From: Camelus bactrianus
Taxonomy: Eukaryota; Chordata; Mammalia; Artiodactyla; Camelidae
DNA length: 64,000 nt
Reading direction: 5' to 3'
NCBI RefSeq assembly: GCF_048773025.1
Contig: NW_027413960.1
Span: forward strand, 4,467,945-4,531,944
The stretch's first letter is position 1. The number at the start of each line of letters is the position of its first letter. The notes under the pieces were generated by a model. That model ran no database searches. It was not told the DNA's origin and was given only the letters and a program-made list of their open reading frames with translations. Both the position numbers and the translations under genes were made by a program. Below, piece by piece: positions 23,191 to 36,361 of the stretch.

Positions 23191-26100
23191 AGTGGAGTTT
23201 GCAACTGAAGAGAAACTTTGTGTTCCCAACAAGCTAGGTGAAGGACGGCTTTCACACACAATTATCCCTCAGAACTGAGCATGTGGAGAGACGTTCGTTC
23301 ATCTAGCACAAAGAGAACGGGTTGCAGGAGAAACTTTTACTCTGGTTTCTCGGTCTGTTTCCTAGTGCCGGTATGAAGTTCCTGCAGTTTTCACTGTAAA
23401 ACCGAGTTGGAGCTAGTACCTCCACATATATATGTATGGAGTGGAGTTTGTAACTGAAGCGAAACTTTGTGTTCCCAGCAAGCTAGGTGAAGAACGGCTT
23501 TCACACACACTTATATCTCAGAACTGAGCATGTGGAGAGACGTTCGTTCATCTAGCACAAAGGGAACGGGTTGCAGGAGAAACTTTTACTCTGGATTCTC
23601 AGTCTGTTTCCTAGTGCCGGTTTGAAGTTCCTGCAGTTTTCACTGTAAAACCGAGTTGGAGCTAGAACATCCCCATATATATGTATGGAGTGGAGTTTGC
23701 AACTGAAGAGAAACTTTGTGTTCCCAACAAGCTAGGTGAAGGACGGCTTTCACACACACTTATCTCTCAGAACTGAGCATGTGGAGAGGCGTCGTTCATC
23801 TAGCACAAAGGGAACGGTTTGCAGGAGAAACTTTTACTCTGGTTTCTCGGTCTGTTTCCTAGTGCCGGTTTGAAGTTCCTGCAGTTTTCACTGTAAAACC
23901 GAATTGGAGCTAGTTCCTCCCCATATATATGTATGGAGGGGAGTTTGCAACTGAAGAGAAACTTTGTGTTCCCAACAAGCTAGGTGAAAGACGGCTTTCA
24001 CACACACATAACTCTCAGAACTGAGCATGTGGAGAGACGTTCGTTCATCTAGCCCAAAGGGAACGGGTTGAAGGAGAAACTTTTACTCTGGTTTCTCAGT
24101 CTGTTTCCTAGTGCCGGTATAAAGTTCCTGCAGTTTTCACTGTAAAACCGAGTTGGAGCTAGTACCTCCCCATATATATGTATGGAGTGGAGTTTGCAAC
24201 TGAAGAGAAACTTTGTGTTCCCAAAAAGCTAGGTGAAGTACGGCTTTCACACACACTTAACTCTCAGAACTGAGCATGTGGAGAGACGTTCGTTCATCTA
24301 GAACAAAGGGATCGGGTTGCAGGAGAAACTTTTACTCTGGTTTCTCAGTCTGTTTCCTAGTGCCGGTTTGATGTTCCTGCAGTTTTCACTGTAAAACCGA
24401 GTTGGAGCTAGTACCTCCCCATATATATGTATGGAGTGGAGTTTGCAACTGAAGAGAAACTTTGTGTTCCCAACAATTTAGGTGAAGGACGGCTTTCACA
24501 CACACTTATCTCTCAGAACTGAGCATGTGGAGAGACGTTCGTTCATCTAGCACAAAGGGAACGGGTTGCAGGAGAAACTTTTACTCTGGTTTCTCAGTCT
24601 GTTTCCTAGTGCCGGTTTCAAGTTCCTGCAGTTTTCACTGTGAAACCGAGTTGGAGCTTGTACCTCCCCATATATATTTATGGAGTGGAGTTTGCAACTG
24701 AAGAGAAACTTTGTGTTCCCAACAAGCTAGGTGAAGAACGGCTTCCACACACACTTATCTCTCAGAACTGAGCATGTGGAGAAACGTTCGTTCATCTAGA
24801 ACAAAGGGAAAGTTTTGCAGGAGAAACTTTTACTCTGGTTTCTCAGTCTGTTTCCTAGTGCCGGTTTGATGTTCCAGCAGTTTTCACTGTAAAACCGAGT
24901 TGGAGCTAGTACCTCCCCATATATATGTATGGAGTGGAGTTTGCATCTGAAGAGAAACTTTGTGTTCCCAACAAGCTAGGTGAAGCACGGCTTTCACACA
25001 CACTAATCTCTCAGAACTGAGCATGTGGAGAGACGTTCGTTCATCTAGAACAAAGGGAACGGGTTGCTGGAGGAACTTTTACTCTGGTTTCTCAGTCTTT
25101 TTCCAAGTGCCGCTTTGAAGATCCTGCAGTTTTCACTGTAAAACCGAGTTGGAGCTAGTACATCCCCATATATATGTATGGAGTGGAGTTTGCAACTGAA
25201 GAGAAACTTTGTGTTCCCAACAAGCTAGGTGAAGAACGGCTTCCACACACACTTATCTCTCAGAACTGAGCATGTGGAGAAACGTTCGTTCATCTAGAAC
25301 AAAGTTAACGTTTTGCAGGAGAAACTTTTACTCTGGTTTCTCAGTCTGTTTCCTAGTGCCGGTTTGATGTTCCTGCAGTTTTCACTGTAAAACCGAGTTG
25401 GAGCTAGTACCTCCCCATATATATGTATGGAGTGGAGTTTGCAACTGAGTAGAAACTTTGTGTTCCCAACAAGCTAGGTGAAGCACGGCTTTCACACACA
25501 CTAATCTCTCAGAACTGAGCATGTGGAGAGATGTTCGTTCATCTAGAACAAAGGGAACGTGTTGCTGGAGGAACTTTTACTCTGGTTTCTCAGTCTTTTT
25601 TCAAGTGCCGCTTTGAAGATCCTGCAGTTTTCACTGTAAAACCGAGTTGGAGCTAGTACATCCCCATATATATGTATGGAGTGGAGTTTGCAACTGAAGA
25701 GAAACTTTGTGTTCCCAACAAGCTAGATGAAGGACGGCTTTCACACACACTTATCCCTCAGAACTGAGCATGTGGAGAGAAGTTCGTTCATCTAGCACAA
25801 AGGGAAATGTTTGCAGGAGAAACATTTACTCTGGTTTCTCAGTCTGTTTCCTAGTGCTGGTTTGAAGTTCCTGCTGTTTTCACTGTAAAACCGAGTTGGA
25901 GCTTGTACTTTCCATATATATATATGGAGTGGAGATTGTAACTGAAGAGAAACTTTGTGTTTCCAACAAGCTAGGTGAAGGACGGCTTTCACACACAATT
26001 ATCTCTCAGAACTGAGCATGTATAGAGACTTTCGTTCATCTACCACATAGTAAACGGGTTGCAGGAAAAACTTTTACTCTGGTTTCTCGGTCTTTTTCCT

Positions 26101-27124
26101 AGTGCCGGTTTGAAGTTCCTGCAGTTTTCACTGTAAAACCGAGTTGGAGCTAGTACCTCGCCATATATATGTATGGAGTGGAGTTTGCAAGTGAAGAGAA
26201 ACTTTGTGTTCCCAACAAGCTAGGTGAAGGACGGCTTTCACACACACTTATCTCTAAGAATTGAGCTTATGAAGAGACTTTCGTACATCTAGCACAAACG
26301 GAACGGTTTGCAGGAGAAACTTTTACTCTGGTCTCTCAGTCTGTTTCCTAGTGCCGGTTTGAAGTTCCTGCAGTTTTCACTGTAAAACCGAGTTGGAGCT
26401 AGTACCTCCCCATATATATGTGTGGAGCGGAGTTTGCAACTGAAGAGAAACTTTGTGTTCCCAACAAGCTAGGTGAAGGACGGCTTTCACACACACTTAT
26501 CTCTCAGAACTGAGCATGTGGAGAGACGTTCGTTCATCTAGCACAAATGGAACGGGTTGCAGGATAAACTTTTACTCTGGTTTCTCAGTCTGTTTCCTAG
26601 TGCCGGTTTAAAGTTCCTGCAGTTTTCACTGTAAAGCCGTTTTGGAGCTAGTACCTCCCCATATATATGTATGGAGTGGAGATAGCAACTGAAGAGAAAC
26701 TTTGTGTTCCCAACAAGCTAGGTGAAGGACGGCTTTCACACACACTTATCTCTCAGAACTGAGCATGTGGAGAGACGTTCGTTCATCTAGCACAAAGGGA
26801 ACGGGTTGCAGGAGAAACTTTTACTCTGGTTTCTCAGTCTGTTTCCTAGTGCCGGTTTGAAGTTCCCGCAGTTTTCACTGTAAAACAGATTTGGAGCTAG
26901 TACTTCCCCATATATATGTATGGAGTGGAGTTTGCAACTGAAGAGAAACTTTTTGTTCCCAATAAGCTAGGTTAAGGACGGCGTTCACACACACTTATCT
27001 CTCAGAACTGAGCATGTGGAGAGACGTTCGTTCATCTAGCCCAAAGGGAACGGGTGGTAGGGGAAACTTTTACTCTGGTTTCTCGGTCTTTTTCCTAGTA
27101 GCGGTTTGAAGTTCCTTCAGTTTT
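23191..27124 (+). repeat. Block 8: mixed, weakly typed monomers
   Basis: About sixteen monomers, mostly close to the consensus, do not follow either main order well. Members include M-like (caaagagaacgg), consensus-like copies, X-like copies with cttccacacac and gtggagaaacg, E tails (ccaagtgccgc), a G copy, an N copy, an O copy (gagcttatg), then K, A, B. A two-monomer tandem duplication lies inside (24,650-25,640). There are no genes and no unique sequence. Confidence 0.65.
24650..25640 (+). repeat. Local 2-mer tandem duplication (~498 bp unit)
   Basis: A pair of monomers, the first with gaagaacggcttcc (anchor gcttcc at 24,741) and gtggagaaacg, the second with gaagcacgg and a ccaagtgccgc tail, is repeated 498 bp later (anchor at 25,239). 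The copies differ at a few bases (for example agttaacgttttgc against agggaaagttttgc, and ctgagtagaaac against ctgaagagaaac). It is a small duplication event older than the perfect ones in this window. Confidence 0.75.
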
Positions 27125-27871
27125 CACAGTAAAACCGAGTTGGAGCTAGCACCTCCCAATATATATGTATGGAGTGGAGTTTGCAACTGAAGAGAAACTT
27201 TGTGTTCCCAACAAGATAGGTGAAGAACGGCTTTCACACACACTTATCTCTCAGAACTGAGCATGTGGACAAACGTTCGTTCATCTAGAACAAAGGGAAC
27301 GTTTTGCAGGAGAAACTTTTACTCTGGTTTCTCAGTCTGTTTCCTAGTGCCGGTTTGAAGTTCCTGCAGTTTTCACTGTAAAACCGAGTTGGAGCTAGTA
27401 CCTCCCCATAAATATATATGGAGTGGAATTTGCAACTGAAGAGAAACTTTGTGTTCCCAACAAGATAGGTGAAGAACGGCTTTCACACACACTTATCTCT
27501 CAGAACTGAGCATGTGGACAAACGTTCGTTCATCTAGAACAAAGGGAACGTTTTGCAGGAGAAACTTTTACTCTGGTTTCTCAGTCTGTTTCCTAGTGCC
27601 GGTTTGAAGTTCCTGCAGTTTTCACAGTAAAACCGAGTTGGAGCTAGCACCTCCCAATATATATGTATGGAGTGGAGTTTGCAACTGAAGAGAAACTTTG
27701 TGTTCCCAACAAGCTAGGTGAAGGACGGCTTTCACACACACTTATCTCTCAGAACTGAGCATGTGGAGAGACGTTCGTTCATCTAGCACAAAGGGAACGG
27801 GTTGCAGGAGAAACTTTTACTCTGGTTTCTCAGTCTGTTTCCTAGTGCCGGTTTGAAGTTCCTGCAGTTTT
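27125..27871 (+). repeat. Chimeric monomers C/X, X and C/K in a row
   Basis: The monomer at 27,125 has a C head (cacagtaaaacc, gctagcacctcccaat) but an X tail (caagatagg, gtggacaaacg). The next, at 27,374, is a full X copy, and its tail appears identical to the previous one. The third, at 27,623, again has the C head but a consensus-type tail. The private variant cacagtaaaacc recurs at 27,125, 27,623, 28,121 and 30,111 only. These are clear products of recombination inside monomers. Confidence 0.8.
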
Positions 27872-30734
27872 CACTGTAAAACCGAGTTGGAGCTAGTACC
27901 TCCCCATAAATATATATGGAGTGGAATTTGCAACTGAAGAGAAACTTTGTGTTCCCAACAAGCTAGGTGAAGGACGGCGTTCACACACACTTATCTCTCA
28001 GAACTGAGCATGTGGAGAGACGTTCGTTCATCTAGCCCAAAGGGAACGGGTGGTAGGGGAAACTTTTACTCTGGTTTCTCGGTCTTTTTCCTAGTAGCGG
28101 TTTGAAGTTCCTTCAGTTTTCACAGTAAAACCGAGTTGGAGCTAGCACCTCCCAATATATATGTATGGAGTGGAGTTTGCAACTGAAGAGAAACTTTGTG
28201 TTCCCAACAAGCTAGGTGAAGGACGGCTTTCACACACACTTAACTCTCACAACTGAGCATGTGGAGAGACGTTCGTTCATCTAGAACAAAGGGAACGTTT
28301 TGCAGGGGAAACATTTACTCTGGTTTCTCAGTCTGTTTCCTAGTGCCATTTTGATGTTTCTGCAGTTTTCACTGTAAAACCGAGTTGGAGCTAGTACCTC
28401 CCCATATATATGTATGGAGTGGAGTTTGCAACTGAAGAGAAACTTTGTGTTCCCAACAAGCTAGGTGAAGCACGGCTTTCACACACACTTATCTCTCAGA
28501 ACTGAGCATGTGGATAGACGTTCGTTCATCTAGAACATAGGGAACGGGTTGCTGGAGGAAATTTTACTCTTGTTTCTCTGTCTGTTTCCTAGTGCCCGTT
28601 TGAAGTTCCTGCAGTTTTCACTGTAAAACCGAGTTGGAGCTAGTTCCTCCCCATATATATGTATGGAGTGGAGTTTGCAACTGAAGAGAATCTTTGTGTT
28701 AACAACAAGCTAGGTGAAGGACGGCTTTCACACACACTTATCTCTCAGAACTGAGCATGTATAGAGACGTTCGTTCATCTAGCACAAATGGAACGGTTTG
28801 CAGGAAACTTTTACTCTGGTTTCTCAGTCTGTTTTCTAGTGCCGGTTTAAAGTTCCTGCAGTTTTCACTGTAAAGCCGTTTTGGAGCTAGTACCTCCCCG
28901 TATATATGTATGGAGTGGAGTTTGCAACTGAAGAGAAACTTTGTGTTCCCAACAAGCTAGGTGAAGGACGGCTTTCACACACACTTATCTCTCAGAACTG
29001 AGCATGTGGAGAGACGTTCGTTCATCTAGCACAAAGGGAACGGGTTGCAGGAGAAACTTTTACTCTGGTTTCTCAGTCTGTTTCCTAGTGCCGGTTTGAA
29101 GTTCCTGCAGTTTTCACTGTAAAACCGAGTTGGAGCTAGTACCTCCCCATAAATATATATGGAGTGGAATTTGCAACTGAAGAGAAACTTTGTGTTCCCA
29201 ACAAGATAGGTGAAGAACGGCTTTCACACACACTTATCTCTCAGAACTGAGCATGTGGACAAACGTTCGTTCATCTAGAACAAAGGGAACGTTTTGCAGG
29301 AGAAACTTTTACTCTGGTTTCTCAGTCTGTTTCCTAGTGCCGGTTTGAAGTTCCTGCAGTTTTCACTGTAAAACCGAGTTGGAGCTAGTACCTCCCCATA
29401 TATATATATGGAGTGGAGTTTGCAACTGAAGAGAAACTTTGTGTTCCCAACAAGCTAGGTGAAGCACGGCTTTCACACACACTTATCCCTCAGAACTGAG
29501 CATGTGGAGAGACGTTCGTTCATCTAGAACAAAGGGAACGGGTTGCTGGAGGAACTTTTACTCTGGTTTCTCTGTCTGTTTCCTAGTGCCGGTTTGAAGT
29601 TCCTGCAGTTTTCACTGTAAAACCGAGTTGGAGCTATTTCCTCCCCATATATATGTATGGAATGGAGTTTGCAACTGAAGAGAAACTTTGTGTTCCCAAC
29701 AAGCTAGGTGAAAGTCGGCTTTCACACACACATATCTCTCAGAACTGAGCATGTGGAGAGACGTTCGTTCATCTAGCACAAAGGGAACGGGTTGCAGGAG
29801 AAACTTTTACTCTGGTTTCTCAGTCTGTTTCCTAGTGCCGGTTTGAAGTTCCTGCAGTTTTCACTGTAAAACCGAGTTGGAGCTAGTACCTCCCCATAAA
29901 AATATATGGAGTGGAATTTGCAACTGAAGAGAAACTTTGTGTTCCCAACAAGCTAGGTGAAGGACGGCGTTCACACACACTTATCTCTCAGAACTGAGCA
30001 TGTGGAGAGACGTTCGTTCATCTAGCCCAAAGGGAACGGGTGGTAGGGAAAACTTTTACTCTGGTTTCTCGGTCTTTTTCCTAGTAGCGGTTTGAAGTTC
30101 CTTCAGTTTTCACAGTAAAACCGAGTTGGAGCTAGCACCTCCCAATATATATGTATGGAGTGGAGTTTGCAACTGAAGAGAAACTTTGTGTTCCCAACAA
30201 GCTAGGTGAAGGACGGCTTTCACACACACTTAACTCTCACAACTGAGCATGTGGAGAGACGTTCGTTCATCTAGAACAAAGGGAACGTTTTGCAGGGGAA
30301 ATATTTACTCTGGTTTCTCAGTCTGTTTCCTAGTGCCATTTTGATGTTTCTGCAGTTTTCACTGTAAAACCGAGTTGGAGCTAGTACCTCCCCATATATA
30401 TGTATGGAGTGGAGTTTGCAACTGAAGAGAAACTTTGTGTTCCCAACAAGCTAGGTGAAGCACGGCTTTCACACACACTTATCTCTCAGAACTGAGCATG
30501 TGGATAGACGTTCGTTCATCTAGAACATAGGGAACGGGTTGCTGGAGGAAATTTTACTCTTGTTTCTCTGTCTGTTTCCTAGTGCCCGTTTGAAGTTCCT
30601 GCAGTTTTCACTGTAAAACCGAGTTGGAGCTAGTTCCTCCCCATATATATGTATGGAGTGGAGTTTGCAACTGAAGAGAATCTTTGTGTTAACAACAAGC
30701 TAGGTGAAGGACGGCTTTCACACACACTTATCTC
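27872..30734 (+). repeat. Block 9: 8-mer to 9-mer HOR tract
   Basis: From about 27,872 to 28,788 the sequence matches 29,862-30,778 at an offset of 1,990 bp (8 monomers), including ctagtagcgg (28,091 and 30,081) and tgtgttaacaacaagc. From 28,789 to about 29,790 it instead matches 31,028-32,029 at an offset of 2,239 bp (9 monomers), including gcacaaatgg (28,782 and 31,021) and gctatttcctcc. The switch falls inside one monomer that joins an H-like head to an I-like tail, so one whole monomer was lost in the left copy. Confidence 0.83.
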
Positions 30735-33645
30735 TCAGAACTGAGCATGTATAGAGACGTTCGTTCATCTAGCACAAAGGGAACGGGTTGCAGGAGAATC
30801 TTTTACTCTTGTTTCTCCGTCTGTTTCCTAGTGCCGGTTTGAAATTCCTGCAGTTTTCACTGTAAAACCGAGTTGGAGCTAGAACCTCCCCATATATATG
30901 TATGGAGTGGAGTTTGCAACTGAAGAGAATCTTTGTGTTCCCAGCAAGCTAGGTGAAGGACGGCTTTCACACACACTTATCTCTCAGAACAGAGCATGTG
31001 GAGAGACGTTCGTTCATCTAGCACAAATGGAACGGTTTGCAGGAAACTTTTACTCTGGTTTCTCAGTCTGTTTTCTACTGCCGGTTTAAAGTTCCTGCAG
31101 TTTTCACTGTAAAGCCGTTTTGGAGCTAGTACCTCCCCGTATATATGTATGGAGTGGAGTTTGCAACTGAAGAGAAACTTTGTGTTCCCAACAAGCTAGG
31201 TGAAGGACGGCTTTCACACACACTTATCTCTCAGAACTGAGCATGTGGAGAGACGTTCGTTCATCTAGCACAAAGGGAACGGGTTGCAGGAGAAACTTTT
31301 ACTCTGGTTTCTCAGTCTGTTTCCTAGTGCCGGTTTGAAGTTCCTGCAGTTTTCACTGTAAAACCGAGTTGGAGCTAGTACCTCCCCATAAATATATATG
31401 GAGTGGAATTTGCAACTGAAGAGAAACTTTGTGTTCCCAACAAGATAGGTGAAGAACGGCTTTCACACACACTTATGTCTCAGAACTGAGCATGTGGACA
31501 AACGTTCGTTCATCTAGAACAAAGGGAACGTTTTGCAGGAGAAACTTTTACTCTGGTTTCTCAGTCTGTTTCCTAGTGCCGGTTTGAAGTTCCTGCAGTT
31601 TTCAATGTAAAACCGAGTTGGAGCTAGTACCTCCCCATATATATATATGGAGTGGAGTTTGCAAATGAAGAGAAACTTTGTGTTCCCAACAAGCTAGGTG
31701 AAGCACGGCTTTCACACACACTTATCTCTCAGAACTGAGCATGTGGAGAGACGTTCGTTCATCTAGAACAAAGGGAACGGGTTGCTGGAGGAACTTTTAC
31801 TCTGGTTTCTCTGTCTGTTTCCTAGTGCCGGTTTGAAGTTCCTGCAGTTTTCACTGTAAAACCGAGTTGGAGCTATTTCCTCCCCATATATATGTATGGA
31901 ATGGAGTTTGCAACTGAAGAGAAACTTTGTGTTCCCAACAAGCTAGGTGAAAGTCGGCTTTCACACACACATATCTCTCAGAACTGAGCATGTGGAGAGA
32001 CGTTCGTTCATCTAGCACAAAGGGAACGGTTTGCAGGAGAAACTTTTACTCTGGTTTCTCAGTCTTTTTCCAAGTGCCGCTTTGAAGATCCTGCAGTTTT
32101 CACTGTAAAACCGATTTGGAGCTAGTACATCCCCATATATATGTATGGAGTGGAGTTTGCAACTGAAGAGAAACTTTGTGTTCCCAACAAGCTAGGTGAA
32201 GGACGTCTTTCACACACACATATCTCTCAGAACTGAGCATGTGGAGAGACGTTCGTTCCTCTAGCACAAAAGGAACTGGTTGCAGGAGAAACTTTTTCTC
32301 TGGTTTCTCATTCTGTTTCCTATTGCCTGTTTGAAGTTCCTGCAGTTTTCACTGTAAAACCGAGTTGGAGCTAGTACCTCCCCATATATATGTATGGAGT
32401 GGAGTTTGCAACTGAAGAGAAACTTTTTGTTCCCAACAAGCTAGATGAAGGACGGCTTTCACACACATTTATCCCTCAGAACTGAGCATGTGGAGAGACG
32501 TTCTTTCATCTAGCACAAAGGGAACTGTTTGCAGGAGAAACATTTACTCTGGTTTCTCAGTCGGTTTCCTAGTGCCGGTTTGAAGTTCCTGCAGTTTTCA
32601 CTGTAAAACCGAGTTGGAGCTAGTACTTTCCCATATATATATATGGAGTGGAGATTGCAACTGAAGAGTAACTTTGTGTTCCCAACAAGCTAGGTGAAGG
32701 ACGTCTTTCACACACATTTATCTCTCAGAACTGAGCATGTATAGAGACTTTCGTTCATCTAGCACAAAGGGAACGGGTTGCAGGAGAAACTTTTACTCTG
32801 GTTTCTCCGTCTTTTTCCTAGTGCCGGTTTGAAGTTCCTGCAGTTTTCACTGTAAAACCGAGTTGGAGCTAGTACCTCCCCATATATATGTGTGGAGTGG
32901 AGTTTGCAACTGAAGAGAAACTTTGTGTTCCCAACAAGCTAGGTGAAGGACGGCTTTCACACACAATTATCCCTCAGAACTGAGGATGTGGAGAGACGTT
33001 CGTTCATCTAGCACAAAGAGAACGGGTTGCAGGAGAAACCCTTACTCTGGTTTCTCGGTCTTTTTCCTAGTGCCGGTATAAAGTTCCTGCAGTTTTCACT
33101 GTAAAACCGAGTTGGAGCTAGTACTTTCCCATATATATATATGGAGTGGAGATTGCAACTGAAGAGAAACTTTGTGTTCCCAACAAGCTAGGTGAAGGAC
33201 GGCTTTCACACACAATTATCTCTCAGAACTGAGCATGTATAGAGACTTTCGTTCATCTAGCACAAAGGGAACGGGTTGCAGGAAAAACTTTTTCTCTGGT
33301 TTCTCGGTCTGTTTCCTAGTGCCGGTTTGAAGTTCCTGCAGTTTTCACTGTAAAACCGAGTTGGAGCTAGTACCTCCCCATATATATGTATGGAGTGGAG
33401 TTTGCAACTGAAGAGAAACTTTGTGTTCCCAACAAGCTAGGTGAAGGACGGCTTTCACACACACTTATCTCTCAGATCTGAGCTTATGGAGAGACGTTCG
33501 TACATCTAGCACAAATGGAACGGTTTGCAGGAGAAACTTTTACTCTGGTTTCTCAGTCTGTTTCTTATTGCCGGTTTGAAGTTCCTGCAGTTTTCACTGT
33601 AAAGCCGTGTTGAAGCTAGTACCTCCCCATATATATGTATGGAAT
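30735..33645 (+). repeat. Block 10: I-A-X-D-E-R-G-J-M-N-O run, right copy
   Basis: This is the partner of 20,280-23,190 at about +10,455 bp. The first part also serves as the right copy of the 9-mer offset described for 28,789-29,790. It continues beyond the shared part into P (33,602), Q, A, B and C. Confidence 0.82.
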
Positions 33646-35616
33646 GGAGTTTGCAACTGAAGAGAAACTTTGTGTTCCCAACAAGCTAGGTGAAGGGCGG
33701 CTTTCACACACAATTATCTCTCAGAACTGAGCATGTGGAGAGACGTTCGTTCATCAAGCACAAAGGGAATGGGTTGCAGGAGAAACTTTTACTCTGGTTT
33801 CTCATTCTCTTTCCTAGTGCCGGTTTGAAGTTCCTGCAGTTTTCACTGTAAAACCGAGTTGGAGCTAGTACCTCCCCATATATATGTGTGGAGTGGAGTT
33901 TGCAACTGAAGAGAAACTTTGTGTTCCCAAAAAGCTAGGCGAAGGACGGCTTTCACACACACTTATCTCTAAGAACTGAGCATGTGGAGAGACGTTCATT
34001 CATCTAGCACAAAGGGAACGGGTTGCAGGGGAAACTTTTACTCTGGTTTCTCAGTCTGTTTCCTAGTGCCGGTTTAAAGTTACAGCAGTTTTCACTGTAA
34101 AGCCGTTTTGGAGCTAGTACCTCCCCGTATATATGTATGGAGTGGAGTTTGCAACTGAAGAGAAACTTTGTGTTCCCAACAAGCTAGGTGAAGGACGGCT
34201 TTCACACACACTTATCTCTCAGAACTGAGCATGTGGAGAGACGTTCGTTCATCTAGCACCAAGGGAACGGGTAGCAGGAGAAACTTTTACTCTGGTTTCT
34301 CAGTCTGTTTCCTAGTGCCGGTTTGAAGTTCCTGCAGTTTTCACTGTAAAACCGAGTTGGAGCTAGTACTTCCCCATATATATGTATGGAGTGGAGTTTG
34401 AAACTGAAGAGAAACTTTTTGTTCCCAACAAGCTAGGTGAAGGATGGCGTTCACACACACTTATCTCTCAGAACTGAGCATGTGGAGAGACGTTCGTTCA
34501 TCTAGCCCAAAGGGAACGGGTGGTAGGGGAAACATTTACTCTGGTTTCTCGGTCTTTTTCCTAGTGGCGGTTTGAAGTTCCTGCAGTTTTCACTGTAAAA
34601 CCGAGTTGGAGCTAGCACCTCCCAATATATATGTATGGAGTGGAGTTTGCATCTGAAGAGAAACTTTGTGTTCCCAACAAGCTAGGTGAAGGACGGCTTT
34701 CACACACACTTAACTCTCAGAACTGAGCATGTGGAGAGCCGTTCGTTCATCTAGAACAAAGGGAACGGTTTGCAGGAGAAACATTTACTCTGGTTTCTCA
34801 GTCTGTTTCCTAGTGCCATTTTGATGTTCCTGCAGTTTTCACTGTAAAACCGAGTTGGAGCTAGTACCTCCCCATATATATGTATGGAGTGGAGTTTGCA
34901 ACTGAAGAGAAACTTTGTGTTCCCAACAAGCTAGGTGAAGGACGGCTTTCACACACACTTATCTCTCAGAACTGAGCATGTGGAGAGACTTTCGTTCATC
35001 TAGCACAAAGGGAACGGGTTGCAGGAGAAACTTTTACTCTGGTTTCTCAGTCGGTTTCCTAGTGCCGGTTTGAAGTTCCTGAATTTTTCACTGTAAAACC
35101 GAGTTGGAGCTAGTACCTCCCCATATATATGTATGGAGTGGAGTTTGCAACTGAAGAGAAACTTTGTGTTCCCAACAAGCTAGGTGAAGAACGGCTTTCA
35201 CACACACTTATCCCTCAGAACTGAGCATGTGGAGAGACGTTCGTTCATCTAGCACAAAGGGAACGGGTTGCAGGAGAAACTCTTACTCTGGTTTATCAGT
35301 CTGTTTCCTATTGCCGGTTTGAAGTTCCTGCAGTTTTCACTGTAAAACCGAGTTGGAGCTAGTACGTTCCCATATATATGTATGGAGTGGTGATTGACAC
35401 TGAAGAGAATCTTTGTGTTCCCAACAAGCTAGGTGAAGTACGGCTTTCACACACACTTATCTCTCAGAACTGAGCATGTATAGAGACGTTCGTTCATCTA
35501 GCACAAAGGGAACGGGTTGCAGGGGAATCTTTTACTCTTGTTTCTCGGTCTGTTTCCTAGTGCCGGTTTGAAATTCCTGCAGTTTTCACTGTAAAATCGA
35601 GTTGGAGCTAGTACCT
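33646..35616 (+). repeat. Block 11: P-Q-A-B-C-F-G-H run
   Basis: The monomers carry the expected marks: tcaagcacaaagggaatgg (P), cccaaaaagc (Q), ccccgtatat (A), tagcccaaagg (B), gtgccattttgatg (C), then F, G and H with gtacgttccc. D and E, which normally follow C, are absent, and C is followed directly by an F copy nearly identical to bases 1-249. H has a local change, gattgacactg. Confidence 0.75.
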
Positions 35617-36361
35617 CCCCATATATATGTATGGAGTGGAGTTTGCAACTGAAGAGAAACTTTGTGTTCCCAGCAAGCTAGGTGAAGGACGCCTTTCACA
35701 CACACATATCTTTCAGAACTGAGCATGTGGAGAGACGTTCGTTCATCTAGCACAAATGGAACGGTTTGCAGGAAACTTTTACTCTGGTTTCTCAGTCTGT
35801 TTCCTAGTGCCGGTTTAAAGTTCCTGCAGTTTTCACTGTAAAGCCGTTTTGGAGCTAGTACCTCCCCGTATATATGTATGGAGTGGAGTTTGCAACTGAA
35901 GACAAACTTTGTGTTCCCAACAAGCTAGGTGAAGAACGGCTTTCACACACACTTATCTCTCAGAAATGAGCATGTGGAGAGACTTTCGTTCATCTAGCAC
36001 AAAGGGAACGGGTTGCAGGAGAAACTATTTCTCTGGTTTCTCAGTGTGTTTCCTAGTGCCGGTTTGAAGTTCCTGCAGTTTTCACTGTAAAACAGATTTG
36101 GAGCTTGTACTTCCCCATATATATGTATGGATTGGAGTTTGCAACTGAAGAGAAACTTTGTGTTCCCAACAAGCTAGGTGAAGGACGGCTTTCACACACA
36201 CTTATCTCTCAGAACTGAGCATGTGGAGAGACGTTCGTTCATCTAGAACAAAGGGAACGGGTTGCTGGGGGAAATTTTACTCTTGTTTCTCTGTCTGTTT
36301 CCTAGTGCCCGTTTGAAGTTCCTGCAGTTTTCACTGTAAAACCGAGTTGGAGTTAGTTCCC
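35617..36361 (+). repeat. 3-mer tandem duplication, copy 1 (745 bp)
   Basis: Three monomers (I, A, D-like) are repeated at an offset of 745 bp. I compared the two copies line by line and saw no difference, including private variants gaagacaaac (35,901 and 36,646), ctcagtgtgtttcc (near 36,040 and 36,785), atggattggag, and gagttagttccccccc (35,xxx head absent; 36,349 and 37,094). The first I monomer here has an ordinary tcgagttggagctagtacc head, which fixes the left breakpoint just before the TATA palindrome. Confidence 0.92.
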
